Part shown: positions 22,626 through 34,700 of the stretch, in pieces
Position numbering within the stretch: position 1 is the stretch's first letter
Layout of the letters: each line of letters starts with the position of its first letter
Assembly (NCBI GenBank): GCA_023078555.1
Contig: CM041200.1
Location: 4,058,936-4,122,935 of the forward strand
Length of the DNA: 64,000 nt
Direction of reading: 5' to 3'
Source: Ulva prolifera
Taxonomy: Eukaryota; Chlorophyta; Ulvophyceae; Ulvales; Ulvaceae
The notes under the pieces: model-generated
The model's database searches: none
What the model was told of the DNA's origin: nothing
Seen by the model: the letters and a program-made list of their open reading frames with translations, nothing else
Position numbers and translations under genes: made by a program

Positions 22626-25140
22626 CTGCACGGCATACCCTCATCAGCGGCATGCATTCGTACAGACACCAATAATGGGCATGATGTCGTGTGAGGGGAC
22701 TGCGCTGGGCGCAGCGGTCCTCTCGGACAGACGACTATCAGCACATCGACGCTTGCACGTTCTCACCTCCATGCCGTGTGCTACAGCGCACATGATAGAA
22801 ACAATGTACATTAGAAACTGACAAGAACGCCGTCGCGGAAGATTCGTGCCTGCGCTGCATCTCTGCATTCTTTAAACTGTTTACGTCCGCCCGCTCTGCC
22901 AATGAGCTGCGCACACGCTCCCTTGATGATGACCGACGCAGACTGATGCAGCATGGGCGCTTCTTGTCCTCTCACAAAGAACTAGGCCTGGAACTGGAAT
23001 TCGGGAACGGCATCAACATGCCTACATTCGAGTACACACAGGCACCACTGGCAAAAGCCTAGCGCCTGGATGTGACCTCGACGCGCTTCGATACCCAATA
23101 ACAAACACGTCAGTATCGAGATCAAAAGTGAGTGATCAATCGATGGTTTTTGGGTCTCTACTGTCTGCTGAGATTTTTAGGACCTGTCCTACCAAACACT
23201 CGCATAACCAACAGCGCGCGACAAGAACAACATGCAGAACACTCTGTTACAGACCCTGTCGAGCGCAATCATTTGCACGATGCACAAAGATTTGCGATTT
23301 CTGTGTGAAGTGCATCTGCTTGAAGCGCGAAATCCTGCAAGTGTGCACACGCATTGCGCCAGCAGGTGCCTTGTAATCGCGTGCTTCCGTGATTCAGGTG
23401 CCAGCCTCATGGTGCAGAGGGCATCTACCCGTGTCTCAGCACTGCTTATAATGATTCTTCTATGATTGTGTCCACGCCATGATTCGACTGTTCCCGCGAA
23501 TACCTCATTGTTGCATCACATCATCGTTTACCCAGCTTCGGGCAGCAGCGAGGAACATCTTTGCGTATACAGCAAAGGTTGTACAGCTCAAATTCAAGGT
23601 CGTCCCTTGAGCTGCGCTTGACTCAGCCGTGCGAGACCTGTTTGAATGTCAAGCTGCCCGGAGAGGAGGCGACCATCCGCCTTCTCAACGCATTCTGCTG
23701 GCTCACAGATCTCAATTCGAAAATGCTGTTTGTGCGACCTTTCCTGCCGAGCGTGCCACAGTTAGGTGAGAAACTGTCGCTCCTTGGATGCAGTGCTCCG
23801 CTTTTGGCTTGCGACGACTCGCACCAGCAGCTGCAGTGCGCATTTCCATCACAACAAATCAAGTGGTTCTTGCGGAACTCAAATTGCTCCTCCGCACCGC
23901 GTGTCACTGCGCAACGGCAGCAATCTCTGTCAATGCGAGGGGTCGCACATGATAGCCTCGCATCACCAATATCTCCCCGTTCCCCCCTGGCCGCACCAGC
24001 GACAGTAGCTTTCCAGCAATAATCGCTAGCTATGAGTGGAGAAGCTGCATGGAAACGGCTGCTTGCATCGGGCATCCGGTGCTTTCCAGGGGTGCTGCAA
24101 AGAGCATCTGCAAGACGTTGCCCCGACCGCTGCACCTGGATGTAGACGGCTCAGGACGTGTACAATCCACGAGCAAGAGGATGGGGCCAGATTGAGTCAC
24201 CGGACTTGACATGCAACACGGTTACAGGGCGCTGCTACATGCTGTCATGCCATGTACATCGAAACAACACGAGCGTGGCCTCCTGGCCTACATCACGCGG
24301 ATCACATGAGGCGCCCAGGCCCCAACAAAACATGATTCTCCTCTCTCACGATAGACTCCTCGCACCTGTTCATCACTGATCACTGACACACAAGACAGGG
24401 CACTACCATGCACAGCCGGGCGCCCCCGCAGTGCAGCTTGTTGTTTCCAACGACTCTGCCCCCGGACTGCGGCCGGCAGATGTCCACGACGGCATTCGCA
24501 CGCAATGGCCGCCATACAGAGCGGTCGTGGGTGCCGAGCGCCAGAGGCGGAACCCATTGCAGCGTCATGGCGCATGCCTGGTGCAACCTTGCAAGGCCTC
24601 TCGGCGACCCCACGTCAGTACGCCGGCCGTGCGCAGCCACGAGGCAGGCGCAGTCGCCTCGGATGCAGAGTCGGCCAGAGTATGTATGTGAGGCCAACAG
24701 CACACAGGGGTACGGCAGGGTGGAGTAAGAATGGCACAGAGAACAAATCATTGCAGCACTTGTGCCGCAAAACACATGATATGATTTAGAGGTTGTCCCC
24801 AAGATACCACTCTCGGTGCACGAGTGATTTCGTGCGATCGGGCCGAGGGGGGATCTCGTTGGGTGGCCATCGCGTTGTGACGAGCGGATGGCCTGGGCAG
24901 TGCAAGAAGAGACGTTTCAAGAGAACCAGGCATAGCCTTGCCCGGTCCCTGCCAACTCCGAATAATGAAGGCTGCCTGCTGAAGAGGTGGATCACCTGGG
25001 TGTAAAGTAAAGCAACGTAATGCTGGATCTCTTGTATGCACCCGCCGCACCGGTACAGCTGACTCGATGCTGAAGTCAAGATGCCTGTAGCAGAACCTCG
25101 AACTGCGTGGCTGGGTCTGCCTTGGGCTGGACGTTGTAAC
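22626..25140. other. Upstream of the ARF-GEF gene; exons not resolved
   Basis: The first exon and promoter of the ARF-GEF gene should lie here, since exon 21921-22625 begins at a splice acceptor. A frame at 23561-24022 (+) overlaps one at 23623-24135 (-), and another minus-strand frame runs 24380-24802. None has a recognised motif or a compelling exon chain. The minus frame ending at 24786 (GVGRDRARLCLVLLKRLF) looks moderately protein-like but was not assigned. Confidence 0.35.
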
Positions 25141-25145
25141 ACAGC

Positions 25146-25171
25146 GGGGGGGGGGGGGGGGGGGGGGGGGG
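25146..25171 (+). repeat. G26 homopolymer
   Basis: Twenty-six consecutive G residues, then AA and six more G. On the minus strand this gives a spurious polyproline frame. It is not next to a recognised exon. Confidence 0.9.
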
Positions 25172-25379
25172 AAGGGGGGTCCATCAGCAGTCAGGCGCAC
25201 GTGCACGAGCGGCGCTGGGCGCCCGCCCGGGCTGCCTGAGGGGCAGCCGTCGCTGCGTGCGCTCGTGGCCTCGTCCGCTTTGTGGTAGTGGCGGCTCTGG
25301 CGTGCCACGCTTCGCCGCTGTCTTACCCGTGCGTCTGCCTGTGGCTCGCCATTGCGGCGCGACCGGGGAGTTTGAGCAG

Positions 25380-25770
25380 GCTGAGCTGGACTTTGGGGGT
25401 TGCGGGTATGGGTTTGCGGGTGGGCGGGGTGGTGTGCAGGGGCTGGGCGGGGTGGGTTGTGTTGGGGGAGGCAGGGGCCTCCCCTGGGCGGGGATTGCTG
25501 TTGGGGTCTCGCTGTTTCTTTGCTCGGCAGCCTTGGCTGCATGTGCTTTCGGGGCTCTTGCGCCTGGCTGGTGGGCGGGGTGCGGGTGGGGATGGGCGTG
25601 TGGGTGTGCTTGTGGGTGTAGGATGGGAGGCTTGTGTGTGTCTGTGGGTGTGTGTTACAAGGACAAAGGAGGCTTGTGTGTGGTCGTGTGTGTGGCTGTG
25701 TGGTTGTGGCCGGCGCGGGTGCTGAAATTGGGTGGGTGTGTTGGTGTGTGCTGCGTGTGGCTTGTTGCGC
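25380..25770 (+). repeat. G/T-rich low-complexity block with strong strand asymmetry
   Basis: For about 400 bases the plus strand is nearly free of A and built from TGTGTG, GGGTGTG, GCGGGTGG and GGGTTG steps. It holds many runs of three or more G with short spacers. It lies 200 bases past the G26 run. The open frames across it (up to 321 codons) have the Gly/Val/Cys/Trp composition expected of translated G/T repeats and are not taken as genes. Confidence 0.8.
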
Positions 25771-26419
25771 GGTGTGCGATCCCCCTGGCTGTTGCTCGCG
25801 GTGCTACCTGCCTTGCTTGCTATGTCTTTGTAACACATGCACAAACTGGATCCCGCTGGAGCAGTGACGTTCACAGATGCTTAGACTGCAATGTTGTGGC
25901 TTACGGGCCGCCATGGATTTCATCATGTTCGCTAGGCGCCGCAGGGGTGTTGCTTGAAGAGGGAATGATGTGTCCATGCTGTGTCTTCGCCATGCTGTGT
26001 CTTCGTTGTAACTATTGTTGTTTAGGACTCGCGATTCGGGATGCATCACGCATTCACGCACGTGTAGCCACCATGTTACACATCGCAAACGATGAGCCGG
26101 ATCCACGGACAACATGTGCATGCGCGTTTGTCATGGAAAAACTAGAGCTTAGTGTCCAGTCAATTGCAATGTGCCTGTCTGTCATCAGATTGCTGGTGAA
26201 CCATGCACGAGTAGCGTACTGAGTACATGCGAAAGCAGCTGGGCCCGATGAATCGATAGCGTTGTAGCCATGAAGTCGGACGTAGATGAGCATATTCCTG
26301 GGGCTAACGTTGCTCGAGCAGCTTGGACAGGCAATGGCATGTGGCGGGGTAGGCTTGGGACCGACAGTGCGACCTTGGGCGCAGGGACAAAGCCACCAGG
26401 GCATGATATGGACCTGGGA

Positions 26420-26561
26420 TTCATCACCGATAGCTGCAGTCATTCTAAGGGCGGTGAGCAGCGTTTCTGGAGAAGTGGACTCAGGCGGATAGCGCTGCAC
26501 GATGTCCGCGTCAAGATCAACGACAGGTTGCACCAATGCGACAGCGGAATAGGTAACGACC
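26420..26561 (-). CDS. Isolated exon-like segment, function unknown
   Basis: After an acceptor (GGCCGACAG on the minus strand) the frame reads ALVQPVVDLDADIVQRYPPE and then TLLTALRMTAAIGDESQ, ending just before a GT. Composition and splice-like ends look coding, but no neighbouring exon could be joined and no family was recognised. It may belong to an unresolved minus-strand gene between 24.8 and 26.8 kb. Confidence 0.3.
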
Positions 26562-27159
26562 TGTCGGCCAGGTATATGGGATTAAAAATCACCTGATTCA
26601 ACTGTAGCTCACTTGGACATGCGCTGCAGTAACTGCGTGCAGCGCCGGAGGTGATGTGGGTAACAATGCGCAGCGCGCGTTGGATGTGTCTCATACACCG
26701 AATCAGGTGCGCAATAGTAGATGTTCCCCCATCTCAGTCCTTCTCGGCTGTCTATTGGCCACATGCAAAGATTGCCACGATCTAGCTTTTCTGCAGGGGA
26801 TGTTTACACCAAGCATGGATCTAGTGTCCCATGAGAGTGTGCAAGCCAGGCGAATGCCATCTGACTACCTCGAAGCGGGTCATTTTGGTGGCGGCTTGAA
26901 AAATTTGCGTTCTGGCTCGATGATGCAAACAGCTCATCACACCAGGCGGCCAATCACATGTCCTGCAGGCAATGATGCTGCCTGTGCAGACGCCAAAACT
27001 CAAACAGTGTGCGAAGCATCAGCGCAGGCATGTTCCCAGCACCACTTGCGTTAAAGATTTCTTTCAGATTCACTAAATTAGTCTGAACCATAGCGTGTGC
27101 TTTGGCTGATTGATGTCAGATCATGGCGGTCAGGCGGTGTACAGCATGCCAATGTGCAG

Positions 27160-29880
27160 ACAGAAGAGGATGATCCAGGTCCTATTCGTGAACGGGTGAT
27201 TTGTATACCTTCTGGTGCAAGGCCGACATCGTGCACACCAGTTATTGTGCCATTCAAAGCCACCCGCAAGGGTGGTAAAGCAGTACGCAAGCGGACGGCC
27301 AAAGTCAAGAAAGCTCGACCTGACGAGGGGCAGGGACCGGCCAGTAGCACACCAGCACGTCGTCAGGTGAGCTACGGCAGATTGGTAAACTGACATGCAA
27401 GAATTGTTTGGTGTACTAAGTCGAATGTGTCTTCAACTGGTGATATCATCTTGACTTGCAACTGAACGTATGTTGTCTCTGTTGCCCGCTATGAGTTTGG
27501 TTGTGGCCAAGACTGCAGTTCTGGGGCATGACCTCTGTGCATCGCTTTTACCACTCGATGTGGGGTGTGACGTCCACGACTTGTTCTGCAGAATCGACCA
27601 ACGCCCGCCCGCCCAGTTTCTGCCCCACTGGCCAGAAAACTTGCACCTGACAAGAAAGCAGGCGCAGGACAGAAGCAAACGGCAGCAAGCAGTAAAAGCA
27701 GACTCGACATGCACTCACCATCCGGGCGCAACACTAGGGCAGACACAGGGCCTCCTGCGGCAGCAAGCTCACCGATACGGGATCTGCCGCCGGCACTGGA
27801 CAGGCCAGTTCTCATCACCTGTCCGGAAGTAGGCTGCCCTGTGCCAGACCCTGACCTTGCTTCGGATCAACTGATCTGCTCACCTCAGCCGCAAGAAGAG
27901 AGAAGTGCTGCTGTACCAGTGCAATGCTCCGAGGCTTTGCAAGGCTCACAGCATCCGCTTGTCAACACACCACCCCAAGATCGTGGACGCCTGCGGCAAA
28001 ACTTCCAGACTGAAGTGCCACCGTGCTGCCATTGCTCATGTGCTGGCGCCTTGCCTGCATCGGGCTCTCCTCAGGCGGCCCAAGAGCAGCTCCCTCTGCG
28101 CGAAGCAGCGAGGGAAGCACCGCAGGCGATCATGCCGCTCCACAACCCTGAGCGCCAGAGCATGGTGTCAACATTAGAAAGAGCAGTTGCGGATCTTGAA
28201 CGTGATGTCATGGCACGTGCGGCCCGGCCCCCGAGTGATGCCAGTGGGCCCTCGTTTGCCAACAGCCTGGAAAGTCTGGCTGCTCTCGAGGCTGAGATCA
28301 CTGCACAGCAGAGGCGCCTCGCCAGCGTTGGGGTGGTTGCTAGAGGAGGGCTGTACCAGATGGGTAGCGAAGCGCAGCCATTGCATGCATTGCCGTGTCC
28401 TGTCACAGCAGACTGTGAGTTGCGCAGTGGACAACAGCAGCGGACGGCTGCGACTCTACGTCCTCGGGACCCGCAGGACATTTGCCCCTTACAGGAGGCG
28501 AGCATGCCTACACATGCTTTCACGCGGGAACAGCACTCCAGCGGTCGCCATCCCCGACAAGGGCGATATGATCTGTCATCGCACGTCCTGATTCCAGAGC
28601 CTTCGTTCTCTCACACCGCTTCTTCAGCACTGCAGTCAGGTGGACATGGCACTGTAGCACCTGTACACGATAGAGATTCATCTTCTAGCCCGGACGGTAA
28701 CTTTTCCACAGTCTCTATTGAAGACAGGCTGAAGCGGCTCGGGCTATCGGTACGCTGAATCACTCTTCTCTGGGAATTGCTGCCAAAATGTTTGAACGGT
28801 TTACAGCAGGGCTCTCCAGCGGTGTTTCGTGCTCCATGTGTTGGCCATGCTTTGTTGCAAGTCTGTGACTCGAATAGTCTGGAGCTGTAACAGCAATACA
28901 AACAGCAACCTCTTTGGTTCTGCAGGACCAAATCTCCCAGCTAATCAGAGACATTACAGCAGACACAGAGTCAATATCATCACCGGCTCAATCTGCTGGT
29001 GAGAACGTCGCATGGCGCAAGGTGGTGGGAAGCGTGTCTGACGCTGCATCCACAGTCACTCTTCCATCTCTCGCACCCCCTAAGCCACTTGATGCAGTGC
29101 GCGGACTGCGCTCCTCAAGTGCAAGCCCACTGGATGAGTTCGCGAGCTCAAGGTCAAACGGTGGTGAGTCCTCCACCCGGTCTCGTTTGCGGAGGCATGC
29201 ATCAATGCGCTGTTCGCATCTAGTGGTTGTGGTGTGCATTGTATGTACAAGGTCTGCTTGCAGATGCAGCACAAGTCAGTCCAACGCTAGCAGGGCGTAT
29301 GCCGTATTCACACAAGTCAAGTTCCGGCCGAACTCCGTCGCCAACGGACAGCAGCCCATCTATGCCGGCCCCCAAGCCATCGGCGTCATCTCCCCTGCCA
29401 GGGAGTGGGACCTCACAGGTGTCTCGCAGTCCCTCTGGCAGGACGGACGAGTGGAGGGGTGGGCCTGGTTTGTCCCACCGGTCTCAAGGGGAGGGGCCGT
29501 TTGGGGACACGAGCACAGCGAGGAGCATGGACGACGTGCTCAGCGACGTCATGCAAGGCCGGTCATCATGGAACGGCAGCGACGGTGGCCGAAGTGCAAG
29601 CCTCCAGGTAGATGATGACAGGCCGTCAGCAGGAGTGGCCCCGGGGGAAGGGTCGTTCCGTACCAGCACTGGGGGCAACATAGCGACCAGCCAGCAATCG
29701 CCACAGTACAGCAGTCCTGGAGCGCCATTTTCTGTCAGACAAGCTGATAGTGACAAGAGCTTCATGTCGCCAATGGCGAGCTCAGACACATCAATGCGTG
29801 CAGATAGTGCATCTGCCACGCCTGTTGATCTACGCGCTGATGTTGATAGCATCCTCTGTGGCAGCTTCTGGAGATCCTAA
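27160..29880 (+). CDS. Ser/Pro-rich, largely disordered protein of unknown function (5' end open)
   Basis: Exons 27160-27366, 27592-28749, 28926-29163 and 29264-29880 join in phase and give 739 residues to a TAA stop. The N-terminal exon has a basic patch (TRKGGKAVRKRTAKVKKAR) that could be a nuclear localisation or nucleic-acid contact. The middle has two short helical segments, STLERAVADLERDVMARAA and LESLAALEAEITAQQRRLAS, likely short coiled coils, then IEDRLKRLGLS. The last 200 residues are Ser/Pro/Gly-rich. I do not recognise a family. The first exon starts at an acceptor, so an upstream exon is missing; a frame at 26656-27054 is a candidate but was not proven. TGTAA follows at 29987. 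Confidence 0.65.
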
Positions 29881-29986
29881 GTCGCCAGGTTGTTTGCTGT
29901 GGCGGGAGTGCTGCTTATGACTTTTTTCATCATTTGATATGCTGCTGCAAACAGGTGCTATGCTGTACATGGCATCCTACATTCTT

Positions 29987-29991
29987 TGTAA
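29987..29991 (+). promoter_or_regulatory. Putative TGTAA poly(A) signal of the 27-30 kb gene
   Basis: TGTAA lies about 110 bases after the stop codon at 29878-29880. Confidence 0.5.
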
Positions 29992-30603
29992 TGCGCTCCG
30001 CTCTTGCCAGGACGGCCTTGTCGATGGTGTATGTAGTGCTAAAGCCGTGTCGATGACGTCCAATTACTTGTACTTGTGACTAAAACTATTTTAACTGTCT
30101 TCTTCGGCTTGATCAGCAGTGGTCTTGAATGTAGCCATGAACCAGTTACACTTGACTACAGCAGCTTGAAAAACAAGTGCTGTAGTAATGTGTAACAGTC
30201 GGAGTTTGTCCTGTTGCATTTCAGTTGAGAAGTATCAAGAATCTCTTACAACGACAAGCAAAGATGGCCGTGAGGCATGAGCAGCAGAATATGTACGAGT
30301 CGGTGATCACGAATACACAAGTTAGTTGTATAAGTCTGAGCGAGCAACGATGCCGATTCACAGCTGTCACAAACTTTCGTGCTGTGGCATCCCGCGAGAA
30401 AACCTACGACAAATGTATGCACTGTGCCACTTGCACAAGCACATGCTGTGCTCGCACCACAATGCTAAACGTGTGGGACATATTGATGCTCCTGGGTAAG
30501 TTTGGAAGACGGTCTAATCGCACAGCCCAGTGTTAGCAACATCGATATCGGTGATCATCTCCACAAGGTCTATGCAGAGGATATGGAGTGCGTTGTGCAA
30601 AAC
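29992..30603. other. Convergent intergenic region, no gene seen
   Basis: This stretch lies between the 3' ends of a plus-strand gene and the minus-strand LTO1 gene. It is less GC-rich than the surrounding exons. No frame with conserved features was found. Confidence 0.45.
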
Positions 30604-30608
30604 TTACA
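30604..30608 (-). promoter_or_regulatory. Putative TGTAA poly(A) signal of LTO1
   Basis: TTACA on the plus strand lies 25 bases past the TAG stop of LTO1 (30633-30635). Confidence 0.55.
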
Positions 30609-30632
30609 AAATGTGATGGACGACAGGCTGGT

Positions 30633-31243
30633 CTAAAATTCCAGGGTTCTCGCGGGTTTGCCCTCAATGTCTTGGAGAACCTTGACCCCCGCTGTCAACA
30701 CCTTGAAGCGACTCCTCAAGTGGCTCATGCTGTCTTGCAGCTCCTGATCCTGAGGATTTGACGGAAACGTTTCGATCAAATTCTTCACATTCTCTGCTAT
30801 AAGAAGGTGCTTGGGATCAACAAACCCCGGATTTTGCTCTGTGTGTGTTTGCAAAGCTTGGATGCAGCCAAGCATATACCCCAGCTCACGGCCTGCACTG
30901 AAATTCCTGGTTCACGCAAGATCAATCGTTGCTTCAAGATGAATATACCAAGGCTATGATCTGGAGTGTAATCAACAAGATTGCGGCACAATTGTTCTGG
31001 ACCTTTCAACTCCTGCGGACGGGCGCGCACCAACTTCAAGACCTTTTTGGACACCAAGAGCTTGGGCATCCCGACGACCTAATTCAGCGCCATGCCTGCA
31101 CGCGATACCATATCAGTGAGCTGGCCGGTGCAGATTCATCACCGCAACCTCGGCGCAACCTCGGCGTAGGCGGACACGCACTTCCTCCCTTGCGCGAATC
31201 CATCAGCTACAGCCTTTGCCTCCAAATCAAATTCATCATCCAT
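30633..31243 (-). CDS. LTO1: LTO1/ORAOV1 homolog, adaptor for Fe-S insertion into ABCE1
   Basis: Three exons join in phase: 31182-31243, 31031-31095 and 30633-30892, giving 128 residues (human protein 137). Exon 1 starts MDDEFDLEAKAVADGFAQGR. Exon 2 gives GAELGRRDAQALGVQKGLEV, and exon 3 continues GRELGYMLGCIQAL; together these form the glycine-spaced (G-x3-G) array of the Yae1/LTO1 fold. The C-terminal half carries LIETFPSNPQDQELQDSM and LRSRFKVLTAGVKVL, matching the family pattern of FPxxxP followed by an R-x-K/RFK helix. In yeast and human, LTO1 works with YAE1 to recruit the cytosolic Fe-S targeting complex to the ribosome-recycling ATPase ABCE1/Rli1. The C-terminus ends TLEF; family members often end in Trp, which is the usual recruitment signal, so the aromatic Phe here is notable. 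The tiny exons hide this gene from simple ORF searches. Confidence 0.85.
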
Positions 31244-31769
31244 CTAAGTCTGAGTATCCACAGCGACAGTGCTGCCACCTCAGTATTCTATCGATACGTT
31301 TTCATGCGGGCGCTGCAAGGCGCGCTGCATTGCAAGGCATCTCACCGAACGTCGCTTCAGAACACGTATTCGCTTCGCCAAACTTTCGTAGCAGGCGACA
31401 TGGCGCTACACATATTCAAATTCAGATCAACAGCTTGTGTTTGGTGTTGATAAAGAGATCAGCGGGCGCTTCCACTGCTGATCGTCAGGCGCGTTGAAGC
31501 ACGCTGCTCGCCGCGCACACGTCATGACACGCTTCTTCGCGAAGGGTCAACCAGGATCAGCCACGCGATCAGGCATGCCCAGCCTACACCTGGTCAGCTC
31601 AAACAAAGTGTACGCCTCATGTAGACAAGGGCGTTCATGCAGTCGTACCCCGCTTTTGCACAGCTTTGTGCGCAAGGCTGACCTCCTGTTTTGCACCCGG
31701 CTATTAGGGCTGCTCTAAAGAAGCAGTATCGGAACGCGATCATAGCAAATTTTGACTCAGTGAGATATC

Positions 31770-34700
31770 ATGGACGCTTTAGTCGCCCGCTTGGAGAGCG
31801 GGGACAGGGCAGCATTTGAACAGCTGTGTCAGGCTTTGGTATCACCGGACAATGAAGCCCGCAGACAAGCGGAAGACTTCTACAAGAAGCTCTTAGAACA
31901 TAAACCAGATCTCGGTGTCCGATTTCTCGCGAATGGGCTTTCAGATAGCGCTGCTGATCTGAAGCACTTCTGCTGTGTATACTTGCGTAAGGTACGATCT
32001 CCATATCGCTCGCACCAAGCTCCATACAAGTCAGGCAGATCAGCGATAGTGACCTCAGTGCCACGTTAGTTTGTAACTTGCGATGTCGAAAGTACAGTCA
32101 GTCGCGCCGGCGCCTCTGCTCGAATGCCCAAACGCAACGACTACGTGTCCAACCGAACACACGCATGGCTGCCACAACACATCATGCGTTTCAGCTTATG
32201 CTCAGCTTTCTATGCAACCGTGCGAAGCCGCAGGCAGGGCCTGTGGTCACCAGTGTGTCGATACAAAGGTTCATGTTCCATCGTTGAAGTGTATAAAGCC
32301 CGTGTACCATCAATAACACATGACATCATACAGGCTGTTCGTGCTCAAGGGGTCTGGGATGGCTGCTCAGCTGAAACCAAGGTGCGAAGGTCTCTGAAAA
32401 GAATCGCTGCGCATAAAGCAGCCTGTAGATCGCCCTTCACACAAGCGATACAATTTCACGCTGCAACTTGGTATCATCTCATCCCGGTGACATCTTTGAT
32501 CACAGTGTACCAAGTATGGTCCGCATATATGTGTGCTATGCAGGAGCTTGTCAAAACACATGGCATGAAATGCCTGGCAGAAGAAAAGAATCCTGCTTTG
32601 ATGTCACAGCTCGCAGATTGCATGTCACAAGTTGCTAATCAGACATGGCAGAATGAGCAAGAACGCTGGGTGGGCGTTTTGCAGCACCTGCAGCAGTTCA
32701 TCATGTCAGATGATCCTCATCTGCTTGAGGTTGCACTGACCCTTTACGCAAAGCTGACAGAGTGGCTCAGCCAAGAGGATGTAAAAAATGCAGCTCAGAT
32801 GTATGAGGTCCTGTTGCGCTGCCTTCAACATCCGAACCGACGAGTGCAGCTTGCCGCCGCCACAGCCTCTGTCAGCTTCATCAATGTGCGCTTTCATCAC
32901 ACTGCAGCTTCAAATCAGCTCGGCGGCGTGTCATGGTGTCGCACTGCATGGGCCGCCTCTGAAGAAGCTCTGTAGCACCCCTGATTTGCATTCAAGTAGG
33001 ATCTCTGTCAAACATGGACCAGGCAACTAGAAAGAATCTCCGCGTCTGTCCGCTTGAGACACCAAGGGGATTCTACATGCAGAGCTTCGAGGAGGAGCAT
33101 GTGATGTTGCGGCTGGAGGGTTTGGTGCCCCCTATGTTTGCCCTGTCGGCGGCACTTGTGCAAGACAATGCAGAGGTTGAGGCCCGAGACATCCTACTGC
33201 AGCTCCTGGACGTGGCGGAGACCGAGCCGCGCTTGTTCCGCAAGGACTTTGCGAGCCACCTCACCATGCTACTGGCAATCATGCGTGGCCGCATCGGGGA
33301 GGGAGAGGAGCTCGACATGGAGACCCGCTTGGCGGCGCTGGAGGTTGTGGTGACGCTCGTTGAGAAGCGGCCGGCGTTTGTGCGCAAGGACGAGCCACAG
33401 CTGCGGGCGGTCATCACAGGCATGATGGAGCTGCTGCTTGAGCTGGAGGTCACCGAAGTGTGGCACAATGCGATTGAAGAGGAAGACCTTGACAATGGTG
33501 CGCGCTCCTGACACCAGGCAGCACAACCGTACTCTCGCAACGTTTACTTTGTCCTGAAGAACAGTGGCACGGCACTGTCCATGTCCATCCGGTGCTTTGG
33601 TTGCTTCATGGCAAACCGTGGCCGCTCTTGCTTGGCGAGGCCGAGAGGTTGTGCTGTTGGCCTTTGAACAGCTAGGTCCAGCTGGTTGGCGATGCCCTGT
33701 GTGGCCCTCTGCATGCACATGCTGCTGTGTGCAAGGGGTACACAGTGGTCTGCTGGAAGCCATGATCCGTATGCCGTGGGATCCTGAGCTGCATTGCTTC
33801 ACCAGTCACGTGCAGTGCTCACTTCAGCTGGCATGTCCAGGGCAGACTGAGCTATACGAGGCGTCTCTCCAGAGCCTGGACCGTATTGCTCGGCCCATTG
33901 GCGGCAAGTTTCTGCTGGGCTGCCTGTGGCCACTCATCACCGCGTGGTCAAAGGACGCTGACTGGCGGAAACGAGCCGGGGCCCTGTGCGCGATCGCACA
34001 GATCGCGGAGGGCTGCCGCAAGGCGTTGCTGCCAGACGCCCACCTGGCCGGCCTGATGGGCATCTGCTGCGGTGCCATTGGAGACTCCCATGCATTCGTC
34101 AAGTGGTCAGCATGCCAAGCCATCGGTCAGGTTTGTACAGGTGCAGCCCTGGCCAACTGCCTGATCCCAATCAGACATCCATCTGATGTCTCCATCATCC
34201 ATTCCACACCAAGATCTGTCCATCCGGAGCATCCTGTTTGCATGCCAAATTTGGTGGCCGCCATGTCTGCATCACATGTCCGGGCTTGTTGTCTTCCACA
34301 CGTGATCCAGCCGTCTGCTTGCGTCGGCCACGGGAACAGGTTCACCTGCAGCAGCTGACCGCCGCTGTGCGGACATGCAGACCTGGCCACGAAGGTGCAG
34401 CGCAAGCACCACGAGGACATGGTGAAGGCGCTGATGCACCTGATGCGGTCGGAGCAGGAGCCGCGGGTGCAGGCGCACGCCGCCTCCGCGGTCGTCAACT
34501 TCTGCGAGGGCCTCGATGAGACCACTGGCAGCAACATCGTCGGCCGCTACATCAAGCCCCTGTCGGAGCACCTCGTGGTGCTGCTGCAGACGTCCAACCA
34601 GCTCGTCGTTGAGGGAGCGCTCACCGCCACATCGTCCATCGCTGACTCGGCCGGGGTACGGCCTCGGCCTGCTTTGTTGCCGCCCATGCTCACAGCACTG

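Noticed and set aside
24748-25542. 264-codon minus-strand frame with polyproline
   Set aside because: The polyproline is the complement of the G26 homopolymer, and the flanking part is the complement of the G/T-rich block.
25257-26222. 321-codon plus-strand frame
   Set aside because: Most of it is translated G/T-rich low-complexity DNA (Gly/Val/Cys/Trp runs); no domain or splice-supported structure.
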